DNA of 64,000 bases. Origin: Aureispira sp. CCB-QB1 (lineage in GTDB: Bacteria; Bacteroidota; Bacteroidia; Chitinophagales; Saprospiraceae). The position numbers were made by a program, and so were the translations under genes. The notes under the pieces were generated by a model. That model was not told the DNA's origin, did not search any database, and saw only the letters and a program-made list of their open reading frames with translations. This document shows, in pieces, positions 1-8,729 of the stretch (position 1 is its first letter; the number at the start of each line of letters is the position of its first letter). Location: NCBI RefSeq assembly GCF_000724545.1, contig NZ_JHBV01000016.1:62001-126000 (forward strand), read 5' to 3'.

Positions 1-731
1 TCTAATGCCGTTTGATAAACCTCTAATGCTTTCTTATTTTCTCCTGCAAATTTGTGTACTTCCCCCTTAATTTGATACGAGCGATTCACTCCCATTTCAA
101 AACCTTGCGCTTTAAATCTTGTAAGCGCACTATCAATAGAAGCAACCGCAGAATCTAGCATTCCCAAATCTCTATACAACAAGGTCAAATTCATATAGGC
201 ATGTCCTAACTTTTTGGTTGCGTTCAACTCTTTCTTAATAGCAATGGATTTTAACAATAATTTGGTTCCTTTTTGCACCTCTCCCATTTGCCCATAAAGT
301 GTTCCTATAACCATATAAATATCCGATGCTTCCTCTTGCATACCAGCAGCCTCATAACTCTTCAAGGCTTTTTGTCCGTATTCCATGCCTTCTTTGACAT
401 ACCCCCAACTAGTATAAGCAATCGAAGTATAGTGCAACAACAAAGGCTCATACTTAGCTCGAATTTCAGAATTTAGCCCTTCTATGGTTGTTTGTGCTTT
501 ATTATAATATCCAACTGTCGAATCTAGATTTTTGTACAAATAATAATCCCCCAATCCTATCAAAGATTCTACCTTGACAGTATCTATCGTTGTCAACGCA
601 TAAGACCGCTGCAACGAGTCCAAAATATTATCGGTCTGTGCTGTGGCAATATTCGTCCATAAACAAACCCCAAAAAGAAGGCAATAATAGAGTTGTTTTA
701 AACACCCCATTCCTTTGAATTTAGATACCAT
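1..731 (-). CDS. Secreted TPR-repeat protein (N-terminal part, cut by window edge)
   Basis: The minus strand reads openly from an ATG at 731 to the left edge, giving about 243 residues. It begins with a signal peptide (hydrophobic core YYCLLFGVCLWT, then ATAQ). Helical repeats with TPR character follow, for example the segments around GLGDYYLYKNLDSTVGYY, MVIGTLYGQMGEVQKG and LGHAYMNLTLLYRDLGMLDS. In Bacteroidota such N-terminal TPR arrays often precede a transmembrane helix and a histidine kinase or LuxR-type output domain. That part lies outside the window, so the output is unknown. The gene starts just downstream of the ATP synthase terminator and is probably transcribed separately. No clear -7 element was seen in the short gap. 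The TPR call is secure; the full function is not. Confidence 0.75.
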   Translation of the reverse strand, partial: MVSKFKGMGCLKQLYYCLLFGVCLWTNIATAQTDNILDSLQRSYALTTIDTVKVESLIGLGDYYLYKNLDSTVGYYNKAQTTIEGLNSEIRAKYEPLLLHYTSIAYTSWGYVKEGMEYGQKALKSYEAAGMQEEASDIYMVIGTLYGQMGEVQKGTKLLLKSIAIKKELNATKKLGHAYMNLTLLYRDLGMLDSAVASIDSALTRFKAQGFEMGVNRSYQIKGEVHKFAGENKKALEVYQTAL

Positions 732-782
732 ATAGAACAATGTATTTTTAAAATATTATAATGCGCCCAATATACAAAAAAA

Positions 783-807
783 GGGCTTGCAGTTTCTCTG
801 CAAGCCC
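783..807 (-). terminator. Intrinsic terminator of the ATP synthase operon
   Basis: A perfect 10-bp stem (GGGCTTGCAG at 783-792 with CTGCAAGCCC at 798-807) has a 5-nt loop. On the minus strand it is followed by seven T (A tract 776-782). It lies 30 nt past the atpG stop codon and upstream of the TPR gene. It also has four T on the plus strand but nothing obvious to terminate there. Confidence 0.9.
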
Positions 808-836
808 TTTTAATAAGGATTAAACTCCTATTAATC

Positions 837-1733
837 TTAAGCATCTTCCAATGCCGCAACACCACCAACGATTTCGGAAATTTCAGCAGTAATTGCTTCT
901 TGACGAGCTTTATTATAGTTAATTTTCAGTTCTTTTAACAAGTCTTCAGCATTCTCGGTTGCATTTTCCATTGCTGTCATACGAGCGCCTTGCTCCGAAG
1001 CATTAGAATCAAGAATAGTTTTGTGCAACTGCGTTTTAAGAATAGTAGGCACCAAGTAGTCCAATAAATCTTCCTTGTTAGGTTCAAAGATGAAATCTGC
1101 GTTTTCATCCGTACCATCTTCTGTTACTTCTAATTTAGCAACAGGTAAGAAAGGCTCTACAGTAAAGTTTTGAATAGCAGCATTTTTGAATTGTGCATAA
1201 ACAATATCGATAGCATCGTATTGCTCTGTCTCAAATTTAGACATCAATTCACTCGCTACTCTAGAAGAATCTTCAAAACCAAATGTTTTGGTTACCAAGC
1301 CCATGTGCTCTGTATTCAAAATAGCATTAGGAACACGGCTTTTTAAGTAGTCATATCCTTTTTTACCAATAAAAAGGTATGTCAAATTTCCAGCATTGTA
1401 TTCCAATTCGTACTTGGTTTCAGATAGCTCTATTGCCAACTTAGAAACATTGGTATTAAAACCTCCACACAATCCTCTATTAGAAGTTATGACGACAACC
1501 AAAGCATTTTTAACTGGACGCTCAACACCAAAAGAAGTACTTGCATCACCTTCCAAATTGGAAAGAATATTGGATAACATAGCACTTAACTTGTTGGAAT
1601 AAGGACGCATTTCAACAATAGCCTGTTGTGCACGACGCAGCTTAGCAGCAGCTACCATTTTCATAGCTTTTGTTATCTGCTGAGTAGATATAACAGACGA
1701 GATACGTTCTCTTACTTCTTTTAAGTTTGCCAT
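837..1733 (-). CDS. atpG: ATP synthase F1 subunit gamma
   Basis: The 298-residue product is the central rotor shaft of F1, coupling rotation of the c-ring to catalysis in the alpha3beta3 head. The N-terminal helix has the conserved family pattern (LKEVRERISSV, ITKAMKMVAAAKLRRAQ at about residues 20-36). The C-terminal helix ends with the conserved EISEIVGGVAALE. The GLCGGFN segment near residue 90 is also typical. Length is normal. It is the last gene of the atpB-E-F-H-A-G operon, 92 nt after atpA, and is followed by a strong terminator. atpD and atpC are not adjacent, which is common in Bacteroidota, where they form a separate operon. Confidence 0.97.
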   Translation of the reverse strand: MANLKEVRERISSVISTQQITKAMKMVAAAKLRRAQQAIVEMRPYSNKLSAMLSNILSNLEGDASTSFGVERPVKNALVVVITSNRGLCGGFNTNVSKLAIELSETKYELEYNAGNLTYLFIGKKGYDYLKSRVPNAILNTEHMGLVTKTFGFEDSSRVASELMSKFETEQYDAIDIVYAQFKNAAIQNFTVEPFLPVAKLEVTEDGTDENADFIFEPNKEDLLDYLVPTILKTQLHKTILDSNASEQGARMTAMENATENAEDLLKELKINYNKARQEAITAEISEIVGGVAALEDA

Positions 1734-1825
1734 TTTTAATTCTTTATTTTATATCATAGTAGTTAGCAAAAGTTGGATAAAATAAGAACTATTCCATCCA
1801 ACTTTAAAAACTATTATTATTACGC

Positions 1826-3406
1826 TTAAAATTTAGCTGTTAACTCTTTAGCCAAAGCTTCTACTTTTGCTAAATCAGCTTTATCGTATTTACCAGAACG
1901 GAAGTTCGCCAATACATCACTATGACGCTCTTTCATCTTAGCCAAGAAGAACGCTTCAAATTCCATGACACGCTCTACTGGTACATTTTGAACCAAACCT
2001 TTTGTTCCCAAGTAAATGATAGCTACTTGCTCCTCTACAGCTACAGGAGAATATTGAGCTTGTTTCAAGATTTCTACGTTTCTTACCCCTTTGTCTAGTA
2101 CTGCCTTGGTAGCAGCATCCAAGTCAGAACCAAATTTAGAGAACGCCTCTAACTCACGGTATTGAGCTTGGTCCAATTTCAAGGTACCAGATACCTTTTT
2201 CATTGGCTTGATTTGAGCACTACCTCCTACACGTGATACAGAAATACCTACGTTAATTGCAGGACGAATACCAGAGTTAAACAAGTTAGACTCCAAGAAA
2301 ATTTGACCATCTGTAATCGAAATTACGTTGGTTGGGATATAAGCAGAAACGTCTCCCGCTTGAGTTTCGATGATAGGCAATGCTGTCAATGATCCACCAC
2401 CTTTGATCAAACCAGCTTCTTTCAAAGAAGGAGGAACGTCGTTCATGTCGTTTGCAATATCATCGTTGTTGATAACTTTTGCAGCACGCTCTAACAAACG
2501 AGAGTGTAAGTAGAATACATCACCAGGGTAAGCCTCACGTCCTGGAGGACGACGCAACAACAAAGATACCTCACGGTAAGCAACCGCTTGCTTAGACAAA
2601 TCATCATAAATGATCAAAGCAGGACGTCCAGTGTCACGGAAATATTCTCCAATCGCAGCTCCCGCAAATGGAGAGTAGAATTGAAGTGGAGCAGGGTCAG
2701 AAGCAGCAGAAACAACAATTGTTGTATACGCCAAAGCACCTTTCATCTCCAATGTTTGAGCAATCTGTGCTACTGTAGAAGCTTTTTGTCCAATCGCTAC
2801 ATAAATACAGTATACAGGCTCTCCTTTATCATAAAATTCTTTTTGATTCAAAATTGTATCAATGGCAATCGCTGTTTTACCAGTTTGACGGTCACCAATG
2901 ATCAACTCACGTTGTCCTCTACCAATTGGAATCATAGAGTCGATCGCTTTGATACCAGTTTGTAGAGGCTCGTTTACCGGTTGACGGTAAATTACACCTG
3001 GAGCTTTACGCTCTAAAGGCATTGAGTATGTTTTTCCTTGGATAGCACCTTTACCATCAACAGGAATACCCAAAGTATTTACAACACGACCAAGAATACC
3101 TTCTCCAACTTGGATAGAAGCTACTTCTCCAGTACGCTTAACTTTATCACCTTCTTTAATTTTTTCAGCAGCACCCATCAATACCAAACCAACGTTGTCT
3201 TCTTCTAAGTTAAGTGCGATAGCTTGAATTCCATTTTCGAACTCTACTAGCTCACCTGACATTACATTAGTTAAACCATAAACGCGCGCAATACCATCAC
3301 CTACTTCTAGTACGGTACCTTGTTCTTCTAATTTAGACTGAGTATCAAATCCGCTAATTTGTTCTTTTAAGATTGCAGATATCTCGTCTGGTTTTACGTT
3401 AGCCAT
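1826..3406 (-). CDS. atpA: ATP synthase F1 subunit alpha
   Basis: The 526-residue product is the non-catalytic nucleotide-binding subunit of F1. The P-loop GDRQTGKT lies at residues 171-178. The segment [20 protein letters not shown] and the later [13 protein letters not shown], which carries the arginine reaching into the catalytic site of beta, are both present. The N-terminal beta-barrel ([15 protein letters not shown]) and the C-terminal helical domain are complete and length is normal. The start codon is 2 nt after the atpH stop, suggesting translational coupling. Confidence 0.98.
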   Translation of the reverse strand: MANVKPDEISAILKEQISGFDTQSKLEEQGTVLEVGDGIARVYGLTNVMSGELVEFENGIQAIALNLEEDNVGLVLMGAAEKIKEGDKVKRTGEVASIQVGEGILGRVVNTLGIPVDGKGAIQGKTYSMPLERKAPGVIYRQPVNEPLQTGIKAIDSMIPIGRGQRELIIGDRQTGKTAIAIDTILNQKEFYDKGEPVYCIYVAIGQKASTVAQIAQTLEMKGALAYTTIVVSAASDPAPLQFYSPFAGAAIGEYFRDTGRPALIIYDDLSKQAVAYREVSLLLRRPPGREAYPGDVFYLHSRLLERAAKVINNDDIANDMNDVPPSLKEAGLIKGGGSLTALPIIETQAGDVSAYIPTNVISITDGQIFLESNLFNSGIRPAINVGISVSRVGGSAQIKPMKKVSGTLKLDQAQYRELEAFSKFGSDLDAATKAVLDKGVRNVEILKQAQYSPVAVEEQVAIIYLGTKGLVQNVPVERVMEFEAFFLAKMKERHSDVLANFRSGKYDKADLAKVEALAKELTAKF

Positions 3407-3408
3407 TT

Positions 3409-3966
3409 TTATATATTTTTGGTATACAGATTTTCACTAAATTGCTTCTTCATTTGGTCCAATTGGTGCAACAAACTTGCGTTGTAAATTTGACCATCAA
3501 ATTCCAAGATAAAACCACCAATAATAGAAGGTTTAATCTCTTTTATAAGTTCTACTTCTTGTTCTAACAAACCTTTCTTTTTGAACGTATCGAGTAGATC
3601 TTTGGTTGTTTCTTCACTCAATTCAACAGCAGTAGTCAAACGAACCGCAGAAACGTGCTTTTCTTTGTTGTACATAAGGTGAAAAGCACGGCAAAAATCG
3701 CCCATGTATGGCTCACGCTTATGTTCTATCATTACATGGAAAGTTTGCAACAAACGCTTATCGCTATTAGCAAATACAGCATCCATTACATCCTTCTTCT
3801 TGTCGATAGGAATAATAGGACTTTTCAAGAAATCTCCAAACTCTTCATTTTGGGCCACCTCCCAAGCATTCATAACATCAGTATGAACTTGGTCTAGGTT
3901 TCCTTCTTTCTTTGCTAAATCGAAGATAGATTTGGCATATCTTGATACAATTCTTAAAATTGACAT
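3409..3966 (-). CDS. atpH: ATP synthase F1 subunit delta (OSCP)
   Basis: The 185-residue peripheral stalk subunit joins the top of F1 to the b subunits. The N-terminal helical domain starts with the typical [18 protein letters not shown]. The C-terminal end has the conserved [22 protein letters not shown], equivalent to the GG.. D..iD.S..  motif of the family. It sits between atpF (66 nt upstream) and atpA (2 nt downstream). Confidence 0.95.
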   Translation of the reverse strand: MSILRIVSRYAKSIFDLAKKEGNLDQVHTDVMNAWEVAQNEEFGDFLKSPIIPIDKKKDVMDAVFANSDKRLLQTFHVMIEHKREPYMGDFCRAFHLMYNKEKHVSAVRLTTAVELSEETTKDLLDTFKKKGLLEQEVELIKEIKPSIIGGFILEFDGQIYNASLLHQLDQMKKQFSENLYTKNI

Positions 3967-4032
3967 ATTTAGAATTTATAAATGGCAAACTAAGAACACT
4001 AAGCTCTTAGTTTTAAATTCTTAATTAAAATA

Positions 4033-4545
4033 TTAAGCTAATTCTTTCTTTAGATCGGCAATCTGAGATTGTACAAATGCCTCATGGTTTCCTTCCAATT
4101 CTCTCTTCAACAATTTCTTAGCAATATCAATAGAAGATTGACCAATTTGGTTTTGGATGTTTGTCTCCAATTCTTTCATACGGTTTTTCTTGTCTTGCTC
4201 TGCAGCTTCCAAGATATTTTTCTCACGCTCTTTACCTCTAGCTTCCCCTTCAGCAATTTTTGTTTTCTTGATTGCTTCAGCTTCTCTAAGAATTTCCAAA
4301 CCTTTTTGCTCTGCTTCTTTCAACAAAGCTGCTTTTTTAGCTTCCATGCCTTCTAGGGCAGCGTCCGCTTCTTTGGCCTTGCTCAAAGATCCATCAATAA
4401 AGTTTTCACGATCTTCCAATGCTTGGGCAATGTCCTTGAAAAACTTGCTCAAAAACAACCAAACTAAGATAAAAATCAAAAGTGTCCAGAAAAGTAGTCC
4501 CACACTTGGATTCAACACTGGGAAACCTGATGATAGAAAAATCAT
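4033..4545 (-). CDS. atpF: ATP synthase F0 subunit b
   Basis: The 170-residue stator subunit has one N-terminal membrane helix (about residues 12-33, VGLLFWTLLIFILVWLFLSKF). A long charged, Ala/Glu/Lys-rich helix follows (about 35-150), which would form the coiled-coil stalk. Length and the operon position between atpE and atpH fit subunit b. It is separated from atpE by 125 nt containing a 9-bp hairpin (listed separately). Confidence 0.96.
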   Translation of the reverse strand: MIFLSSGFPVLNPSVGLLFWTLLIFILVWLFLSKFFKDIAQALEDRENFIDGSLSKAKEADAALEGMEAKKAALLKEAEQKGLEILREAEAIKKTKIAEGEARGKEREKNILEAAEQDKKNRMKELETNIQNQIGQSSIDIAKKLLKRELEGNHEAFVQSQIADLKKELA

Positions 4546-4620
4546 TTTATCGTATATTTTGTGTTATGGTATAATTGTATAATTAAAATCTTCTGTAATT
4601 TTTCAACATTAAAGAAACTT

Positions 4621-4643
4621 ACTGGTAGCCAATCGCTACCAGT
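4621..4643 (-). other. Intercistronic hairpin between atpE and atpF
   Basis: A perfect 9-bp inverted repeat, ACTGGTAGC (4621-4629) and GCTACCAGT (4635-4643), has a 5-nt loop. It lies 28 nt past the atpE stop codon in the operon and lacks a T tract on the minus strand. It therefore looks like an mRNA stabiliser or processing site rather than a terminator. It could help raise c-subunit mRNA relative to downstream genes, which the 8-15 c per complex stoichiometry would favour (inference). Confidence 0.6.
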
Positions 4644-4670
4644 TAAGTCCATTTTTTGTTCGTCTTTTGA

Positions 4671-4895
4671 CTAGCTGTAAGGTTGTAACAAAACAACCAA
4701 AAGAGCTACTACGATTGCGAAAAGAGCTGCACCCTCAACAAGAGCTGCTGCTACAATCATATTTGTACGAATGTCACCAGCTGCAGATGGTTGACGAGAG
4801 ATACCTTCCATTGCTTTTCCACCAATTTGTCCAATACCCATTCCTGCTCCAATTACTGCTAAGCCAGCACCGATAGCTGCGATTCCTGCACCCAT
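4671..4895 (-). CDS. atpE: ATP synthase F0 subunit c (proteolipid)
   Basis: The 74-residue hairpin of two membrane helices forms the rotor ring. Helix 1 is Gly/Ala rich (GAGIAAIGAGLAVIGAGMG), the polar loop carries SRQPSA, and helix 2 holds the ion-binding carboxylate Glu54 in ALVEGAALF. The residue after Glu54 is Gly rather than the Ser/Thr common in sodium-binding rings, so a proton ring is the simpler reading (inference). It follows atpB after 82 nt. Confidence 0.97.
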   Translation of the reverse strand: MGAGIAAIGAGLAVIGAGMGIGQIGGKAMEGISRQPSAAGDIRTNMIVAAALVEGAALFAIVVALLVVLLQPYS

Positions 4896-4977
4896 TACTT
4901 TACGGTTTAAAATGTTAAAAAAATAAAAATATTTATATCTATATAAAAATCCTAAATGATGGATTATTAAGTTCTAT

Positions 4978-6264
4978 CTAATGAGCGTGCTCGTGATGGT
5001 CGTGTGTCTCTACTGCACTTCCAAGATACAAGGCAGTCAACAAAGAGAATACAAATGCTTGTAAGAACGATACGAATAACTCTAGCAAGTTTAGTGCAAA
5101 CACAAAGGGTACGGCTAAGCCAACTCCTGCCGCTGCACCACCTAAGCCCATTGCTGTTTTAAAGAAGAAAATCAAACTTACTAAACTCAAAATAATAACG
5201 TGACCTGCTGTAATGTTTGCAAACAAACGAATAAATAAAGTAGCTGGTTTAATAAACAAACCTAATACTTCAATAATCGTCAACAGAGGTTTTACAAATG
5301 TTGGTACACCTGGCATCCAAATAATATGCATCCAGTAGTCTTTGGTTCCATTTAAGTTCACTACGATGAAAACAACTAAAGCTAACATCATTGTGACTCC
5401 AATATTTCCTGTAATGTTGGCTGAACCAGGGAAGATAGGAATTAATCCCAATAGGTTACAGAAAAGAATAAAGAAGAATACACACATTACAAATGGGAAG
5501 AAACGTTTCCAATCTTTTTCTCCAATAGCTGGTCTTACTACCTCATCGCGCATAAATATAATCAATGGCTCAAAGAAAGATTGTACTCCTTTTGGTGCTT
5601 GCTTTTCTCTAGCTGTGTAAGCTTTTGAGATTTTTGAGAATACTATTATTAATAGAATCAAAGCCAACAACATCCCAAATACATTTTTAGTAATTGAGAA
5701 ATCTTGCCAAGATGAGTTTGTATTTTGTAACGACATACACGCTTCTAATGCATACGTTTTTGAACCATACTGAATGGTTGCAGCATGAACATCATTATCA
5801 GCGTGATCCGCTGCTATAGCATGATCATCATGTGGTGTAATGCCATGCTCGTCTACTGTTTGATGTCCAGCATGACCGTGATCGTCATGTGCTTCATGAC
5901 CATGTCCATGACCAAAAGAAACTTCTACTGTTTTGTCTCTAGGAAAATCCTCTCCTACTACACGCATTAAAATTCCGTGATGCAAAACATAACCATTAAC
6001 GGCTTTGTGCCCGTGCTCAAAACTGCTTGACATAGTAAACATCAAACCATCATCAGACCAAGCAATACAAGGCAACGGAATGGACAAGTCTCCAGCGATA
6101 TGAAATTCATTCGCATCTCCCAAGTGATGCATCATCGCTTCAATTGGATCTTCTTCTTTCGTCTCCCCCTCATTAGTATCTGTTGCAAACACTGTTTGAT
6201 TACAACTTAACAACATGATTACTAGTAGAGAAAATGTAGTTTTTAACGTCTTTAACATGTTCAT
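4978..6264 (-). CDS. atpB: ATP synthase F0 subunit a with His-rich periplasmic extension
   Basis: The start is placed at 6264 rather than at an in-frame ATG at 6474. A TATCTTTG -7 element lies at 6304-6311, and the ATG at 6264 (or 6258) begins a proper signal peptide. This gives 428 residues, well above the roughly 240-270 of proteobacterial subunit a. The core is conserved, with the essential arginine in FIRLFANITAGH and five or so membrane helices from about residue 194 on. The N-terminal about 190 residues are exported. They include a segment (about 119-160) with 12 histidines in 42 residues plus many Asp/Glu, and the C-terminus also ends in a His-rich tail (HDHHEHAH). The signal peptide ends in MLLSC, which could be a lipobox (Cys21). 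An extended N-terminus is usual in Bacteroidota; the His-rich stretch may bind metal (inference). Confidence 0.95.
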   Translation of the reverse strand: MNMLKTLKTTFSLLVIMLLSCNQTVFATDTNEGETKEEDPIEAMMHHLGDANEFHIAGDLSIPLPCIAWSDDGLMFTMSSSFEHGHKAVNGYVLHHGILMRVVGEDFPRDKTVEVSFGHGHGHEAHDDHGHAGHQTVDEHGITPHDDHAIAADHADNDVHAATIQYGSKTYALEACMSLQNTNSSWQDFSITKNVFGMLLALILLIIVFSKISKAYTAREKQAPKGVQSFFEPLIIFMRDEVVRPAIGEKDWKRFFPFVMCVFFFILFCNLLGLIPIFPGSANITGNIGVTMMLALVVFIVVNLNGTKDYWMHIIWMPGVPTFVKPLLTIIEVLGLFIKPATLFIRLFANITAGHVIILSLVSLIFFFKTAMGLGGAAAGVGLAVPFVFALNLLELFVSFLQAFVFSLLTALYLGSAVETHDHHEHAH

Positions 6265-6303
6265 TTTTATAAGAAACAACAAACTATATTCTGTTTTCAA
6301 GTG

Positions 6304-6311
6304 CAAAGATA
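6304..6311 (-). promoter_or_regulatory. Promoter -7 element for the ATP synthase operon
   Basis: On the minus strand 6311-6304 reads TATCTTTG, an exact match to the Bacteroidota -7 consensus TAnnTTTG. No good -33 TTTG was found at 19-21 nt upstream. The predicted transcript start near 6297 leaves a leader of about 33 nt to the ATG at 6264, supporting the shorter atpB start. Confidence 0.6.
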
Positions 6312-6511
6312 TGCTTTTCTTTAGTAATAAAAAATATCTTTTGCTTTTTTCTTTTCTTGTTTCTAAAGCTTTTTTTGCTTTTTCATTTTTACAAATAGTA
6401 TAACCAACAAAAGTGTAGTTAAATCTTCCGAAAACACCCTTTAAACAAAACATTATTTCGAAAAACAGATGCAAATCAAGTTATTAACTTGCAAGCTATA
6501 AACTATAAAAC

Positions 6512-6544
6512 TTGTTTTTTTTAGGATTAAAATAGGTATATTTG
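6512..6544 (+). promoter_or_regulatory. Promoter for the cytochrome b5-like gene
   Basis: TATATTTG at 6537-6544 matches TAnnTTTG exactly. A TTG lies at 6512-6514, 22 nt upstream, slightly longer than the usual spacing. The leader to the ATG at 6715 would be about 165 nt, long for this gene. It diverges from the atp promoter. Confidence 0.5.
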
Positions 6545-6714
6545 CCTTTCTTTTTCATTTCTAGTTTCTAGACTGCTGTTGTTTTTATCAAAAACAGTAA
6601 AAAAATAGAAACGTTACCAATGCAAATCAGTATATTCATTTGGATAACCAATGAGTTGATAATTATAGAAAAAGAATCAATACTCAACCTTTTATATTAA
6701 CAGACAAATAATCT

Positions 6715-6942
6715 ATGACGGAATTTACTCGCTCTCAATTAGCTCTACACAATGGTCAAGATAAAGAGACTATTTATGTAGCATACGAAGGGTTTGTTTA
6801 TGATGTAACGAGTAGCCGACTTTGGCGCAATGGCAAACATTACGAACATTGGGCAGGACAAGACTTAACTCCTGAGTTGGCAGATGCACCACATTCTGAG
6901 AAAGTATTTGAAAAATTCACTACGATTGGCAAATTAGTTTAA
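6715..6942 (+). CDS. Small cytochrome b5-like heme/steroid-binding protein
   Basis: The 75-residue soluble protein matches the bacterial cytochrome b5-like heme/steroid-binding family. The signature elements are AYEGFVYDVTSSRLWRNGKH, AGQDLT and APHSEKVFEKF. The likely axial heme ligands are His42 (GKHYEHW) and His60 (APHSE). There is no signal peptide, so it should be cytoplasmic. It is transcribed alone, diverging from atpB and converging on the next gene, with an 11-bp hairpin between the two stop codons. Electron carrier or small-molecule binding are both possible; partners are not evident. Confidence 0.85.
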   Translation: MTEFTRSQLALHNGQDKETIYVAYEGFVYDVTSSRLWRNGKHYEHWAGQDLTPELADAPHSEKVFEKFTTIGKLV

Positions 6943-6989
6943 GACAATCTCAATCTTTCATTTTTGAAATTCAATGCCAATAAAAACAA

Positions 6990-7022
6990 CAAATTGCCTA
7001 CTGATAATCAATAGGCAATTTG
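6990..7022. terminator. Terminator hairpin between convergent genes
   Basis: A perfect 11-bp stem (CAAATTGCCTA at 6990-7000 with TAGGCAATTTG at 7012-7022) has an 11-nt loop. It is followed by TAATTTTAG on plus and TTGTTTTTATTGG on minus. It sits between the cytochrome b5-like stop (6942) and the stop of the next gene (7049) and can serve both strands. Confidence 0.7.
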
Positions 7023-7048
7023 TAATTTTAGTTCGTTCCCTTATTAGC

Positions 7049-8533
7049 TTAATTAGCAATACTAGCCATTGCATCATCAAAGTCTATTTTAGACATTGAC
7101 TTTAAATGCAAAGGAGGTATTTCTATGTCTTTCGTTGCGGTTAATTCATAACTAGCAAACAACAACTCTTTGCCCGTGTCTAAAAACGCTACTAAAATTA
7201 CTTCTTCATTTTTAGGAACATCACTAAATTTCATTTTTTGTTGCTTAAGAATGGGATTATCAAGCTCCATATTCCCCCTCAAAAACACAGCTTGATTTTT
7301 TAACATCAAAGCGACTGTAGGTTTGTAAGACATCCACTCACCATCTATATTACGTCCTTGATGGGGAACACTTTCTATTTGCACCATTATATCAACAGGT
7401 TTGGGAGCAAAAGGATCTCGTATGGGGTAATCCGCATTAAGCCATATACCATCAACAATATCAGGGTTCAGATAGGGCAACTCTAAATCAAAATATTCTT
7501 CTTCGTGAGAATGTACTACTTTTTCTCTAGAATAATTAGGGTAATTATTACTAATTGCATGCTTAGCTTTTACATGCACTTTCAACTTGCTAGTAATACT
7601 ATCAATAATGGATGTTTTTTTCAGTTGAATATAAGAACTTGGATTAAATGCTACACTTTCTTCAGTATTTCCTCTTGAATTAGAAACAGTTGGATTAGCG
7701 ATGGGAGTAGGTCGTTCTTCTAGGCGCCAATCGACAGCACCATTCGGCATCCGCTTACCAAAATAAAGATTCATCCCTTCTTTATTTTTTGCTGTCTGAG
7801 CAGGCATTTTAATTTTAGCACTTTTTCCTCTTTTCAATTCCAAAGGTTTTTCATTAGCCGTAATCTTTAGGTTCAACATTCCACCAGTTTCCAACACTTG
7901 ATCCCCTTCCATAGTGTGCAGCTCTGCCCGCAAGATATCTTCCGTTTTATAAAATTCTTTCAACTCTACCCGAATAGGTTCTTGAACAGCTTGCCCATCT
8001 TCATACATTAAATCATGTCGATTAATTAGGACTTCTGTTCCTTCTTTTCCTTTTATATCAATATTAGAATGAGATGGAATCACAAATACTTCTGCTTTCT
8101 TAGACTTTCCGGTACAATATACTTTACCTTTTAATGGTTCTATTGTTTGTTCTACTGTCGTTAAAGCTTCTGAAGTAGGCTCAACAAGAATTTGGATGTG
8201 TACTTGATTATTATCATCTACTTGGGTTACTAGTTTAACTTTTTCGGCTTTAATTTTTTGTTTGTTAAAAAATAGAGCAAAAGGCTCTAAGCGACTTTCG
8301 CCAATAGTACGATTAGCAGCATGTGCCGTTAGTTCTATCTGAACAATTGCACCTTCTTTAGTAACGTTTTCAAGTAAGGTTTGCAACATTTCCTCTGTGG
8401 TTGCTGTTAAAACTCCATCAGAATCAACGTCCTCATAGTCAATCATTAAATTAGCTTCGGTATAATTTTGAGCAATTGTTGTTGTGGCGAAACAAACAAG
8501 CAATATACCCATCAAAAAGATACGGTTTATCAT
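7049..8533 (-). CDS. Secreted protein of unknown function
   Basis: The 494 residues start with a clear signal peptide (FLMGILLVCFATTTIAQ). No known family was recognised. The mature part looks beta-rich and hydrophilic. It has a proline/asparagine-rich middle (about residues 280-310) and few cysteines. No T9SS C-terminal domain is seen: the end (IDFDDAMASIAN) lacks the type A or B pattern, so periplasm or outer membrane is likely. A stretch near residues 140-260 (FVIPSHSNIDIKGKEGTEV and following) resembles bacterial proteins with repeated beta-sandwich segments, but this is only an impression. It is monocistronic and faces the cytochrome b5-like gene tail to tail. Confidence 0.7.
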   Translation of the reverse strand: MINRIFLMGILLVCFATTTIAQNYTEANLMIDYEDVDSDGVLTATTEEMLQTLLENVTKEGAIVQIELTAHAANRTIGESRLEPFALFFNKQKIKAEKVKLVTQVDDNNQVHIQILVEPTSEALTTVEQTIEPLKGKVYCTGKSKKAEVFVIPSHSNIDIKGKEGTEVLINRHDLMYEDGQAVQEPIRVELKEFYKTEDILRAELHTMEGDQVLETGGMLNLKITANEKPLELKRGKSAKIKMPAQTAKNKEGMNLYFGKRMPNGAVDWRLEERPTPIANPTVSNSRGNTEESVAFNPSSYIQLKKTSIIDSITSKLKVHVKAKHAISNNYPNYSREKVVHSHEEEYFDLELPYLNPDIVDGIWLNADYPIRDPFAPKPVDIMVQIESVPHQGRNIDGEWMSYKPTVALMLKNQAVFLRGNMELDNPILKQQKMKFSDVPKNEEVILVAFLDTGKELLFASYELTATKDIEIPPLHLKSMSKIDFDDAMASIAN

Positions 8534-8692
8534 TATAATATAGTTTAAAAAAGATTAAGTACTATTGTTATAATCCTTAGAGTATCTTTTGGTTACCATT
8601 TTTAATTTCTTTTTAAAAGAAAAATCATTCCTTTTTGTCGAAAATTATCAAAAACATGACAAAGAAAAAACAGAGCAACACTTGCTTTTTTA

Positions 8693-8700
8693 TACCTTTG
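8693..8700 (+). promoter_or_regulatory. Promoter -7 element deciding the start of the next gene
   Basis: TACCTTTG matches the TAnnTTTG consensus exactly. It lies inside the longest open frame (which begins at 8589), so translation must begin downstream. The first ATG after it is at 8730 and opens a proper signal peptide. No convincing -33 element was seen. Confidence 0.6.
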
Positions 8701-8729
8701 TGCTCCCCTTTGATTTTAATTGTATTGAG

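Noticed and set aside
2588-2965. Plus-strand open frame of 125 codons inside atpA
   Set aside because: It is the shadow of atpA with no family resemblance; the same applies to the other frames opposite clear genes.
837-6264. ATP synthase operon as incomplete or broken (no atpD, atpC)
   Set aside because: A separate atpDC operon is common in Bacteroidota, and the terminator after atpG shows a natural end.
6265-6474. N-terminal 70-residue extension of atpB from the ATG at 6474
   Set aside because: The region contains the atpB -7 element, and the sequence before the signal peptide is not like any subunit a.
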